A stretch of 64,000 bases of DNA. It comes from Bacteroidales bacterium. Its GTDB lineage: Bacteria; Bacteroidota; Bacteroidia; Bacteroidales; UBA1402. The stretch is taken from positions 1 through 64,000 of the forward strand of contig JAFUDT010000010.1 in NCBI GenBank assembly GCA_017464285.1. The letters are read 5' to 3'. Below are positions 46,672 to 54,862 of this stretch, one piece after another. Position 1 is the stretch's first letter, and each line of letters starts with the position of its first letter. The position numbers and the translations under genes were made by a program. Under the pieces are notes generated by a model. That model was given only the letters and a program-made list of their open reading frames with translations, was not told the DNA's origin and did not search any database.

Positions 46672-46801
46672 GGCCTACGGCGGGAGTGGAAAATAGCCAT
46701 ACCTGAAAAACGTTGAATCAAAAAACAGCGTTTTATAGTGGCGCACTTGTCATGCTTCAGCTGCTGAAGGACATTCCCTATTTTTCTTCCGGCAACCCGA
46801 A

Positions 46802-46820
46802 GCGTTGCAGTTGTTGCAGT
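46802..46820. repeat. 19-bp direct repeat, left copy
   Basis: GCGTTGCAGTTGTTGCAGT here is identical to 55481-55499 and in the same orientation. It abuts the stop codon of the lipoprotein gene and lies 130 bp after hisB. The pair encloses 8.7 kb with poorly known genes and the retron. It may be an attachment-site duplication, but no integrase is seen between the copies, and the unit is internally repetitive (GTTGCA). Confidence 0.55.
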
Positions 46821-47737
46821 CAGTTTTTGAGTTTGCACTGGAGCTGCTCGATTTCGGAGTCGATTTGTTGGATGGCCATTTTCAGCTCTTCTGCATCGTA
46901 CACTTCCTCATTTTCAAGAAGAAACGACCGGATCCATTGGTATTCGCCGAGGATGGACTCATCATCACCGACCAGTTGAAGCAGCTCGACACGATATTGC
47001 ACAGTGCGCACGTTTGCGGCCAGGACATTACGGGTCTCACGAAATACCGCATAGACCAGGTCGTTGGCCAAGCCTAAAGCCTCGTCGATCTGGCCGTTCA
47101 TGGTCATCGCCATGCCCAAGCCCCGGACCACGGCAGGATACACCTCGGGCACATAGTCTTCGTTCATTTCCATAGTAAGGTCCTCGAAGAGTTTTTCCAG
47201 ACTCAGGTCCTCGATGAGTTGGACAATGGCCAGCGAGTCGCCCCGATATGTCCGCATCAGCGGTGCGACAACCCTGGTCATCAGGATATAACGCTGCTTG
47301 GATTTGTTGAGATGAATCAGCAGGTCGCCGGCATGGGTTTTTACCGAGTCTTCGTCCGTAGCCAGATAGAAATCCAATGCCTGTTCATAGTTGCCCTCCA
47401 GACACAGACGCTTGAACCGCTCCCAGGCGCGGCTGGCCTCCTGATAGGCCTGTTCAACTCTTACGGGCTCCGTATTGTCAGGGTCGTCCTGACTGATTTC
47501 CATGAATATTTCGACCGCTTTTGACTTGGCCATCCGTTCTATAGAATCTGGTGTCTGTCTGTGCTCCCCAACGACAGCCGAGTCCAGTGCCAGGACCGTT
47601 TGTCTGACATCGGCCAGCAGAGATCCGGTTTGATCGTCCTGCCAGTTTGATCCGTTTTGACTGAGACAGGCCGGCAAGCAGATCAGTGTGGCGAACACCA
47701 TCAATAGGGAGACGAGAGAAGATTGATTTGTTTTCAT
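46820..47737 (-). CDS. hypothetical helical lipoprotein
   Basis: A 305-residue lipoprotein (LPAC, cysteine about 24) that I do not recognise. The mature part is mostly alpha-helical, with no catalytic motif. Segments such as AYQEASRAWERFKRLCLEGNYEQALDFYLATDED resemble TPR-like helices, and the C-terminal 40 residues form a coiled coil (ELKMAIQQIDSEIEQLQ). It lies 20 bp downstream of the next gene on the same strand, so they form a pair. Confidence 0.65.
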   Translation of the reverse strand: MKTNQSSLVSLLMVFATLICLPACLSQNGSNWQDDQTGSLLADVRQTVLALDSAVVGEHRQTPDSIERMAKSKAVEIFMEISQDDPDNTEPVRVEQAYQEASRAWERFKRLCLEGNYEQALDFYLATDEDSVKTHAGDLLIHLNKSKQRYILMTRVVAPLMRTYRGDSLAIVQLIEDLSLEKLFEDLTMEMNEDYVPEVYPAVVRGLGMAMTMNGQIDEALGLANDLVYAVFRETRNVLAANVRTVQYRVELLQLVGDDESILGEYQWIRSFLLENEEVYDAEELKMAIQQIDSEIEQLQCKLKN

Positions 47738-47757
47738 TGTGGTGGGGTTTAAAGTGA

Positions 47758-48705
47758 TTAAAAATGTGATTCGGGAGGCAAAATCGTGTCCGGATTGTTT
47801 CCGTGAGGCTGCAGGAACAGTCCGACCGGCTGCAGGAGCAGCTCTTTTATCGTGCCGCCACGGATGCCGAATCTGACAATATAGTCGCCGTCTTTACCGT
47901 GATAGAGTAGCACCGGATTCCCTTCTCTTGTGTGATGAAAGACCTCCACTTCGGGCACCCTGCCGGCCTGTTTCAATTGCATGAATGCGTCATAGAGAAG
48001 AAGCATGAACTCCTGCCGTGAAGTGACGACATCGAAACTCCCCGTCTTGGCAAACTGTACGGACTCTGCCAGTTTTTCCTTGATAGACAGATAATCGAGT
48101 TCAAGCCAGGCATCCATGATTTGCTCGATCCCGGGGTTGGAATCTCTCATTCCGAAATAGACCGGCTCGTCCTTCTGGATTGACAGGGACGATCGGAAAG
48201 CGACCTGAGCATAGTAGCTGCCGCCTCGCAGAAGCCGGCAAGGTCCGGATGATTTGGAAAAAGGAACATCCATACCCGGTAGGTGCTTGCCGGTCTGCTC
48301 CCCGGTTTGAGTCGGCGACTGATTCCCGGCCTCCCGAAGTGAAACATAGACGACCACGGGAAAGACCACCTTGCCGTTTTCCAACACCCTGAGCGGCCGA
48401 TATTCTGTCGCCCTATAGGACGCCGGGGTCTCCTGGTATTCCACCCAGATTTCCTTGTCGCATTTTTCGCCCTCCAGATAGAGGTCGGGCCAAGAGTCGA
48501 TGAGCACCTTCAGGTGGATTCTCCGCACGACGGCCCCCTCTTCGAGATACTTGTTCATGACGATATCCCGGCAGAAAATCTGCACCTCTTCCGGGCTCAT
48601 CTCGCGCCCGGCCTTGCCAGTCTTGTGCCCGGCCTTGCCGGCCCCGCTCTCATGCACAAACACCTGCGGCCGACCGCTTCTGTCAACTATGGTTCTGAGA
48701 ATCAT
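47758..48705 (-). CDS. hypothetical protein
   Basis: A 315-residue protein without recognised domain, signal peptide or membrane segment. Two features stand out: a Gly/Lys repeat near residue 20-33 (GAGKAGHKTGKAG), encoded by GCCCGGCCTTGCC repeated with a 21-bp period at 48606 and 48627 on the plus strand, and a middle beta-rich part resembling a TonB-C-like layout (VVRRIHLKVLIDSWPDLYLEG ... VVFPVVVYVSL). The TonB-like reading is weak. It precedes the lipoprotein gene by 20 bp. Confidence 0.6.
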   Translation of the reverse strand: MILRTIVDRSGRPQVFVHESGAGKAGHKTGKAGREMSPEEVQIFCRDIVMNKYLEEGAVVRRIHLKVLIDSWPDLYLEGEKCDKEIWVEYQETPASYRATEYRPLRVLENGKVVFPVVVYVSLREAGNQSPTQTGEQTGKHLPGMDVPFSKSSGPCRLLRGGSYYAQVAFRSSLSIQKDEPVYFGMRDSNPGIEQIMDAWLELDYLSIKEKLAESVQFAKTGSFDVVTSRQEFMLLLYDAFMQLKQAGRVPEVEVFHHTREGNPVLLYHGKDGDYIVRFGIRGGTIKELLLQPVGLFLQPHGNNPDTILPPESHF

Positions 48706-48743
48706 ACTAGGTTATCAGTCTTTTACTGGTCGGAGAAAATATG

Positions 48744-49124
48744 TTAGTCAATATTCCAGTAAGCATCTGGTTCGCCGTCGAGAGCATCACCAATCCTTTC
48801 GTCGCTCCAGCCCATCACATCCTGAACATATGTGCCTGCATACTCACCATAGTGTTCGCCATAATAATAGTTGTCATACTCATCGTTGTCATCTTCATGG
48901 ATTGGTTCATACCCGTGTTGATCGAGAAGGTCAATTCCCGGAAAATCAGGATATTTATCTTTTATCTCCTCTATCAAATCAAAAGAAAAACTAAGACGGT
49001 TTATATTCTCGAGGCACCATACAAGGTAGCCTGGGTCGAATTCAATTATCATATTGAGAGAACTGCCTTGGTGCTTGCCGAATTGGAATTCATCTTCTAG
49101 AGAGAGAAAAGTGTACTTACTCAT
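48744..49124 (-). CDS. small acidic protein with ExoX-C-like domain
   Basis: A 126-residue acidic protein. Residues 10-45 (FQFGKHQGSSLNMIIEFDPGYLVWCLENI) match the short domain found at the C-terminus of exodeoxyribonuclease X-like proteins and in DUF3820-type proteins: fGkxxGxxl, then dPxYLxWxl. No nuclease domain is present. The remainder is rich in Asp, Glu and Tyr. A TACATTTG -7 element lies at 49172-49165 on the minus strand. Confidence 0.6.
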   Translation of the reverse strand: MSKYTFLSLEDEFQFGKHQGSSLNMIIEFDPGYLVWCLENINRLSFSFDLIEEIKDKYPDFPGIDLLDQHGYEPIHEDDNDEYDNYYYGEHYGEYAGTYVQDVMGWSDERIGDALDGEPDAYWNID

Positions 49125-49204
49125 AGTATTCTTGTTCTGTTAGTTCGTTTTTGTTTTATGTTTGCAAATGTATCTTACTTCAGCGAATCATATCTTCGTT
49201 ATGA

Positions 49205-49699
49205 CTACTCATAATCCTGAATGAAGCCGATTCTTCTCTTGGCCGGTCGTGCAGTAGTATCGGCAGCGATTTTCTCGCAAATAGTGCGAAGAAGATCGGC
49301 CCCTCCTTTAAGTGCTTCCATCGAAAAATCGAAATCTTTCCTGAAGTCTTTGGGCCGGTGGCAGAATCCATCTACCGAGAAGAACAACTTGTTGTTGTCC
49401 GGATTATTAGCGTCAATATTCATCGAAGCTTTGACGCCACATCCTTCCAAATTGAATTGGTTACTGGCCAAAAGAAGTGTCTGCATGGGCGTTCCTTCGG
49501 CAACTGAATACACAAGGCCGAGCTGGAATCGTCTCCCATCGGAGAATATCTCATACTTTCCGCCTTCTTTCTCGAACTTGACATAATCCTTGGTTATTTC
49601 TTGACAAGTCATTCCCTTGCTCTGAATGTATTTTGCGATTTTTTCAATGGTGATCATTTCTCTATCGTTTGAGATGTGTAATTTGATGTGTATTGACAT
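49205..49699 (-). CDS. hypothetical protein (YbjN-like)
   Basis: A 164-residue soluble protein. The order IEKIAKYIQSKGM ... VKFEKEGGKYEIFSDGRRFQLGLVYSV ... VKASMNIDAN ... FFSVDGFCH resembles the YbjN/secretion-chaperone-like fold, and the last third is helical. The call is tentative. An internal ATG at 49657 is an alternative start. A TAATTTTG -7 element is present at 49735-49728 on the minus strand. The 287 bp between this gene and the WYL gene otherwise hold only that element and the WYL promoter. Confidence 0.6.
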   Translation of the reverse strand: MSIHIKLHISNDREMITIEKIAKYIQSKGMTCQEITKDYVKFEKEGGKYEIFSDGRRFQLGLVYSVAEGTPMQTLLLASNQFNLEGCGVKASMNIDANNPDNNKLFFSVDGFCHRPKDFRKDFDFSMEALKGGADLLRTICEKIAADTTARPAKRRIGFIQDYE

Positions 49700-49986
49700 G
49701 GTTGTTTGATGTTTTTGATTTCGGTGACAAAATTATGGCACTATAACGAAATGGAAGTTCGCCGAAAATTGATTTTCAAGTTATAAACTCATACTATGAC
49801 GAAATTATTCGTAGATGAAAGGCTTGTATGAAATATCTCTAGAAAAACTGTGATTTGTGGGCCAAGAGACTAAGGTAGCCCATCTTATATATACATAGAC
49901 CCTGTGCCATTTTTTTCTGGATTTTATTTTAAGACGAACAAAGATTTCGTTTATTGATTATATCTTTGCAGCAAAATCTGAACATC

Positions 49987-51039
49987 ATGCCTGTTAACAA
50001 AGACGCAATGGCCCGCTACCGTATCATAGACAGGATGCTGGCCGATCCAAACAAAGACTATACAACTGCCCAGATTGCCAGAGCGGTTTCTAGGGAGTGT
50101 CCCCAAGTTACGCTTAGAATGATCCAGAAGGACATCAAAGCCCTGGAAGATGATTTTGGGAAGGAAATGGTGCGCAATTCAGCGGGGCGGGGAACAGTCC
50201 GCTATGAAGACCAGTCTGCGCCGTTGTTCTATCAAGAACTAACCTCTGACGAGGAGGAGATACTCCGCGAGGTGCTCAGGAGTCTCGGACAGTTTGAAGG
50301 TTTGGACAACTTCACCTGGCTGGACCTTCTCAAAAAGAAACTTGACATCTCGGAAGATTCCAGGCAGCAACCGATTATTTCCTTCAGCAAGAACGAAGGT
50401 CTCCAGATGCCGGAAACTCTCCTTGGCAGATTGTTCACGGCCATATCCAGAAAGAAGGTGATTCGATTTACATACACTGTCTTTGGAGGTAGGCCAAAGG
50501 AGTATACGGTATACCCATATCAGCTGAAGCAGTTCAATGACAGGTGGTTTCTTCTCTGTACCCCAGTAGAGGATGACATCTATCCGTATAGTCCGGATTT
50601 CATTGCGACCTTTGCGTTGGACAGAATGGATGCCAAGTTTGAGTATGAAGAGAATATACCTTATATCGAGACCCCTGTGGACCTTAAGGACAGATTCGAT
50701 GAAGTCATCGGGGTGACCATACTCAAGGATAAGGAACTGGAATATATCTATTTCGCGGTCCATCCACAGTTTTTACCCTACATTCAGACGAAGTATCTTC
50801 ACTGGTCTCAGATTCAGTTGGATGAGTCGTTGTCGGAGGAGTTCAAGCAGCGTTATCCATCGCTCAAGGATTGGACCTTCTTCACGATCGAATGTCGGCC
50901 AAACAATGAACTATATGCACGCTTCGCTTCTTATTCGGACAGTATCGTCCTGGTGGAACCAGTCGAAATGAGAGAGGAAATGGCAAGACGGATGATAGGA
51001 TCGGCAGAAAACTATAGTAAATTTGTTGATAAGTTGTGA
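49987..51039 (+). CDS. WYL-domain transcriptional regulator
   Basis: A 350-residue regulator: an N-terminal winged helix (YRIIDRMLADPNKDYTTAQIARAVSREC), a middle WYL domain (AISRKKVIRFTYTVFGGRPKEYTVYPYQLKQFNDRWFLLCT) and a C-terminal WCX-like part. WYL domains bind nucleic acids or nucleotides and often control phage-defence loci. I chose the ATG at 49987 because a perfect TATCTTTG lies at 49961-49968, and the longer frame would start inside it. It is directly upstream of the retron and in the same direction, with a separate promoter between them, so a role in retron control is likely but not shown. Confidence 0.88.
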   Translation: MPVNKDAMARYRIIDRMLADPNKDYTTAQIARAVSRECPQVTLRMIQKDIKALEDDFGKEMVRNSAGRGTVRYEDQSAPLFYQELTSDEEEILREVLRSLGQFEGLDNFTWLDLLKKKLDISEDSRQQPIISFSKNEGLQMPETLLGRLFTAISRKKVIRFTYTVFGGRPKEYTVYPYQLKQFNDRWFLLCTPVEDDIYPYSPDFIATFALDRMDAKFEYEENIPYIETPVDLKDRFDEVIGVTILKDKELEYIYFAVHPQFLPYIQTKYLHWSQIQLDESLSEEFKQRYPSLKDWTFFTIECRPNNELYARFASYSDSIVLVEPVEMREEMARRMIGSAENYSKFVDKL

Positions 51040-51082
51040 GATTATTTTCATTTTTGCGAATATAGGTTTCGCATTAAACACA

Positions 51083-51090
51083 TATCTTTG
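51083..51090 (+). promoter_or_regulatory. candidate promoter of the retron
   Basis: A perfect TAnnTTTG (TATCTTTG) lies 20 bp upstream of the a1 segment. I do not see a well-spaced -33 TTTG. Transcription would begin near 51097. Confidence 0.5.
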
Positions 51091-51109
51091 CATCGTGCAG
51101 AGAAAAAAC

Positions 51110-51392
51110 AAGGTCTTTGACTTACCGTAGCAAACTTTTGATTCCAGTCTGTCATGCTTGACAGACAGTCCGGGCAACCGGATAATCCTAAGGGTTTTGC
51201 GTTACAGCACATAACTCTGTCATCGTGCCGATGCCATCATTCTGTGCGATTATAATTATCTGAACGAGTTCAGATAATTGAATTAAAAGTGGAACTTTTA
51301 ATAGGATTGTAATTGAAAAAAAACGTAGTAATCCTCTTCGAGTATTACTGTGTGTAAACAAAGAAAACGAACTACGGCAGGCCAAAGACCTT
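51110..51392 (+). ncRNA. retron msr-msd non-coding RNA
   Basis: The ends pair as in retron RNAs: AAGGTCTTTG (51110-51119) with CAAAGACCTT (51383-51392), then after a 5x5 internal loop CCGTAG (51125-51130) with CTACGG (51372-51377). G130 of TAGC (51130) directly follows the duplex and is the candidate branching guanosine. The msr part has hairpins GTCTGTC/GACAGAC (51147-51166) and TCCGG-GCAA-CCGGA (51169-51182). The rest contains GCACA/TGTGC enclosing CATCG/CGATG (51207-51247), a 12-bp hairpin AATTATCTGAAC/GTTCAGATAATT (51254-51279), ATTAAAAGT/ACTTTTAAT (51282-51302) and AGTAAT/ATTACT (51327-51349). The msd start cannot be fixed by eye. The 283-nt length is on the long side. It ends 15 bp before the RT gene. 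Confidence 0.85.
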
Positions 51393-51407
51393 TTTCATAG
51401 AAAACAC

Positions 51408-53078
51408 ATGAATAGAGATGCCATCATAAAAGCCGCTTCCCAGATGGAGACCCTTGAGGATCTTCGTCGGCTTCTGAACGAGATCAAGGAAGATGAATTC
51501 GGGGATAAGGCTTATCCTTTTTCTGAGAGGCAGCTCAAATACTATATCAATCCTAAGCGCAACAAACAAAGCTATCGCCAGTTTACTATTCCCAAGAAGT
51601 CTGGGGGTGTCAGGGCGATTTCCGCCCCAATCAGGATATTGAAATCGCTGCAGTTATGCACCAACCGTATCCTTCAGGCTTTTTATGAAGCTCCGGACTA
51701 TGTCACTGGCTTTGTGCCCGCCCGCTCGGTGGTTGACAATGCTGAACGTCATTTGGGTATGAACTATGTGTTCAATACCGACCTGAAGGATTTCTTCCCG
51801 AGTATCTCCAAGTCGAGAGTATGGGCCACGCTCAAAACGCGCCCGTTCTCTTTCAATGATACTATTGCCGATGCAATTGCCGGCCTTTGCTGTACCGAGT
51901 TGGAATTGGACGGCGAAACACGTGTGGCGCTACCGCAGGGCTCTCCTTGTTCGCCCGTACTGACCAATATCGTCTGTCATAATCTTGATTGGAAACTAAA
52001 CGGACTGGCTCGACGTTTCCACTTGCGCTATTCCCGTTATGCCGATGATATCACATTCAGTAGCAACCACAATGTGTATCAACCCGAAGGAGAGTTTATG
52101 ATAGAACTTCGCCGTATTGTCAATGATCAGCGTCTTACCATCAACGAGAAGAAGATGAGAGTCCAGAAGAAAGGACAGCGCCAGGAAGTGACCGGCCTGG
52201 TGGTAAGCGATCGGGTCAATGTGACTCGTGAATATGTCCGTAGCTTGGACAGTCTGTTATTTATATGGGAAAAGCATGGTGAGGACGTCGCATTCTCGAA
52301 TTTTCTCAAGCATTATGTCCCCAAACATAATCGCCGCTTCCGCTCGCCGGATATGTCTAAGGTGATCTTGGGAAAACTGATGTATCTAAAGATGGTCAAA
52401 GGCGAGGATTCCCCTGTCTGGCAGCGTTTGCAGGTCTGCTATGAAAACTTGGCTCATCGCGAACCGGCTGCCAGTAGTGATATTCAATATCTTCATTCTT
52501 TTGCCATCGATGTGTTTGAAAAGGGTAGTGGTGTCCAACTCACATTCTCTATGACGGATGGTAAGTTGAAATGCCTAATGGAGTATAAAGGCAGGGAAAT
52601 CCGTGTGTGCCTGAGCCAGTATGTGCAGAAACGTCTGGCTCCTATTGTTGAATCAAACAATCTGGAGGCTCTGGAGAAACTCAAAAAACAGCTACATATT
52701 GGCTACTGTATGGCCAGCCTCTTGGAAACGTCAGTGGTAAACCACTTTTGGCTGCTGTACCGCAAGCGCCCGGTGGTAAAAGATCTGCCCATTACTCTCA
52801 CGGAAGAAAAAGAGATCCAATCCCACATTGAACGCTACCTGAAAGAATCGGCCGGTGTACGTAAGGCGTCAGACAGAAATATTAATGCCGGGGAATCGAT
52901 GAAAGAATCCGTCTCAGTCACATCAGAGATTGGGACAGAGGAGAAAAAAGTAAAGGCCGAATCAGAGGCTGACTCCAAGACAGGAAAAACCATAGATGAG
53001 GTGCTGGATGTATTGGTGTCCAAGAACTTCAGGGATTTATCTATTCTCGACAAATGGGACAAAATAAAGACCAACTAA
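51408..53078 (+). CDS. retron-type reverse transcriptase with C-terminal extension
   Basis: A 556-residue reverse transcriptase. RT motifs: FTIPKKSGGVRAISAP (59-74), NTDLKDFFPSI with D125, PQGSP (176-180), YADD (211-214) and VTG (261-263). NAERH at 111-115 is the NAXXH motif, which with VTG marks retron RTs as opposed to group II intron or DGR enzymes. Residues from about 310 to 556 are an extension not found in minimal retron RTs: a helical part, a beta-rich stretch (VQLTFSMTDGKLKCLMEYKGREIRVCL) and a Lys/Glu-rich linker with a final helix. The downstream HEPN-like gene overlaps its last 25 bp. Together with the RNA it should make a branched RNA-DNA hybrid used in phage defence. Confidence 0.93.
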   Translation: MNRDAIIKAASQMETLEDLRRLLNEIKEDEFGDKAYPFSERQLKYYINPKRNKQSYRQFTIPKKSGGVRAISAPIRILKSLQLCTNRILQAFYEAPDYVTGFVPARSVVDNAERHLGMNYVFNTDLKDFFPSISKSRVWATLKTRPFSFNDTIADAIAGLCCTELELDGETRVALPQGSPCSPVLTNIVCHNLDWKLNGLARRFHLRYSRYADDITFSSNHNVYQPEGEFMIELRRIVNDQRLTINEKKMRVQKKGQRQEVTGLVVSDRVNVTREYVRSLDSLLFIWEKHGEDVAFSNFLKHYVPKHNRRFRSPDMSKVILGKLMYLKMVKGEDSPVWQRLQVCYENLAHREPAASSDIQYLHSFAIDVFEKGSGVQLTFSMTDGKLKCLMEYKGREIRVCLSQYVQKRLAPIVESNNLEALEKLKKQLHIGYCMASLLETSVVNHFWLLYRKRPVVKDLPITLTEEKEIQSHIERYLKESAGVRKASDRNINAGESMKESVSVTSEIGTEEKKVKAESEADSKTGKTIDEVLDVLVSKNFRDLSILDKWDKIKTN

Positions 53079-53905
53079 AGAAACTGCTCAAGTTCGTCGA
53101 AGAACTCTATAATAATTCCGACAACAAAGAATTTGCTGCCGGGATAAATGCTATGGTGATGGCTGACAAAGATTTTCAGAGATCCCTATCGCAGTTGTCA
53201 ATAGGTAGTAGTCAAATAGATAGGATTGAAAAATATCTGTCTCTTGATTTCGACATAGATAATATGTCTTTCCCAGATTACTCATTTATTGATGACGAAT
53301 CGATTCGAAATAAGTTGAATAGTGACTTTCGGGAAATGCTCCGATATCAATATGGCACCAGAAATCATAGGATTGATTTTGATGAATTCTGTCGCTATGC
53401 GACTCTTCAAATAGAATTGCTGGTCAATTATTACTATGAGAAGCATTATAAGTGCGATGTGTATTCTTTTAAAACTGCACTCCTGTCTCATAGTCAGAAT
53501 TTTACGTTAAGTCCATACATAGCAACTATTACGGATGTTCCACTCAAGACAAAAGTATTTCAATTAAGAAATGAGTTCGATTTGAAAGGTCATGAAATAC
53601 AAGATTATCTTCATGCAATTGACATACGTAATAGACAAAGTCATCGTGGTTTAAAGCATGATAAGGATGTAATACCAGAGACTGAGAAGAAATTAGAGAA
53701 AGCAAATTTATTGACGAAGTCGGGGATTCTCAATTACTCCAAAATAGAGGACGCGAAAGCGCTTATAGGGGAAAAAGTATTGAATGAGTATCAATTCCAA
53801 AAGTGGTATGATGAGCAGCCATTCGTCAAAGTTGTAAAAAGTATTCGTCGACTCACGAAAAAAATACATTCCTGCCTTTCTGATACAAACAAAAACGCTT
53901 ATTGA
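53054..53905 (+). CDS. HEPN-like protein, candidate retron effector
   Basis: A 283-residue all-alpha protein that I cannot match to a named family. The key feature is RNRQSH at 192-197, an exact RNxxxH of HEPN ribonucleases (R192, H197), preceded by a long helical region (YHAxDIR-like, FDLKGHEIQDYLHAIDI). It starts inside the RT gene (25-bp overlap), so translation is coupled. Retron systems are tripartite, with RNA, RT and a toxic effector held inactive; this gene has the right position. I infer an RNase effector that acts when the RT-msDNA complex is disturbed. HEPN folds without activity exist, and the motif alone is modest evidence. Confidence 0.7.
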   Translation: MGQNKDQLKKLLKFVEELYNNSDNKEFAAGINAMVMADKDFQRSLSQLSIGSSQIDRIEKYLSLDFDIDNMSFPDYSFIDDESIRNKLNSDFREMLRYQYGTRNHRIDFDEFCRYATLQIELLVNYYYEKHYKCDVYSFKTALLSHSQNFTLSPYIATITDVPLKTKVFQLRNEFDLKGHEIQDYLHAIDIRNRQSHRGLKHDKDVIPETEKKLEKANLLTKSGILNYSKIEDAKALIGEKVLNEYQFQKWYDEQPFVKVVKSIRRLTKKIHSCLSDTNKNAY

Positions 53906-53908
53906 TTT

Positions 53909-54553
53909 ATGAACGAGACAGATTTAATGAAAACAAAAGTCCTGGTTAAATATGCGGATTACAAAAAGTTGGAAGACAAAAGACTCCGTATACCATTTGA
54001 TAAAAACGGATTTGGCAAATGGGGCTTGATGGACAGGAATGGCCACGTCATTCTGGAGGATGAATATGATTGGATTAGCGATGATTGCTATGAAGAGAAT
54101 GACATGATTTTGGTATGTAAGGAGTATCCTGCAGTATATCCTAAGGAACGATTGTATATCCATAGAAAGTTTGGAGTTGTGGATATTAATGGTAGGCCTG
54201 TTCTTGATGTACAGTACCGATCAATAACAATCTGCTATGATGAAAAAGTGTTTGTCGTTGAGTTAAGGGAGAAGGGTATAGGTATAATTGATTTTTATGG
54301 TAATGAGGTTGTCCCCATTGGAAAGTATAATTGGGTTGATGATTTCTATCATGGCCTTGCAAGAGTCATTCATGGTGATAAGTGGGGTATAATTGATTAT
54401 AAAGGTAATATCGTTGTTCCTTTTGTATATGAAAATATTTGGACTTTGAATGATCATCGATACCCATCTGTAAGAGTGGAAAAAGATGGAATAACATTTC
54501 ATATTCCCATTCAATATCCACCTATGATGAATTATAGGAATAAAAAGCTATAA
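53909..54553 (+). CDS. WG-repeat protein
   Basis: A 214-residue beta-rich protein with about four WG-type repeats: GKWGLMDRNGHVILEDEYDWI, KFGVVDINGRPVLDVQYRSI, GIGIIDFYGNEVVPIGKYNWV and KWGIIDYKGNIVVPFVYENI. WG repeats form propeller- or solenoid-like scaffolds and are often surface or effector-associated modules; here no signal peptide exists, so it is cytoplasmic. It follows the HEPN gene by 3 bp and is probably part of the retron operon. The role is unknown. Confidence 0.8.
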   Translation: MNETDLMKTKVLVKYADYKKLEDKRLRIPFDKNGFGKWGLMDRNGHVILEDEYDWISDDCYEENDMILVCKEYPAVYPKERLYIHRKFGVVDINGRPVLDVQYRSITICYDEKVFVVELREKGIGIIDFYGNEVVPIGKYNWVDDFYHGLARVIHGDKWGIIDYKGNIVVPFVYENIWTLNDHRYPSVRVEKDGITFHIPIQYPPMMNYRNKKL

Positions 54554-54669
54554 TTGAGTATCCTGTAATATTTCTCAATTCTGATGGAACGCTGGAATGC
54601 CCCCCAAAAAGATTCCTCGTTTTCGGACAAAATCCAAGATAATAGTCGGCTGAAATAGGAATATACCTC

Positions 54670-54825
54670 ATGGTAGTATTCATAGTTGTAGGCGTGCTGC
54701 AATTTATGAGATTTTATAAGGGAAAACGACATATGTTCTGGTTTGTACTTTTTACTTCATTTAATACACTTCTGGTGATAGTGTTATACGAAATAAATAG
54801 GCACACATGCAAAAACAAAGGTTAG
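54670..54825 (+). CDS. possible 51-residue two-helix membrane protein
   Basis: A short frame, ATG at 54670 and TAG at 54823, encodes two hydrophobic segments (MVVFIVVGVLQFM and FWFVLFTSFNTLLVIVLYEI) joined by a basic loop RFYKGKRH. Its 3' end overlaps, in another frame, the ATG at 54807 that may be the original start of the SanA-like gene. The 116 bp before it contain nothing I recognise. Small size makes this uncertain. Confidence 0.4.
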   Translation: MVVFIVVGVLQFMRFYKGKRHMFWFVLFTSFNTLLVIVLYEINRHTCKNKG

Positions 54826-54862
54826 TGAAATTCTTTGTCGGTGGTGATGCTGCTGTGATGGT

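Noticed and set aside
46708..46735. AAAACG/CGTTTT stem after hisB
   Set aside because: Only six weak base pairs with a long A-rich loop; not convincing as a terminator.
46753..46767. Palindrome CTTCAGCTGCTGAAG downstream of hisB
   Set aside because: A short perfect inverted repeat, but no T-run follows, so I do not call it a terminator.
48606..48639. 21-bp tandem repeat GCCCGGCCTTGCC in the hypothetical gene
   Set aside because: Only two copies, encoding a Gly/Lys-rich stretch; likely simple coding repetition.
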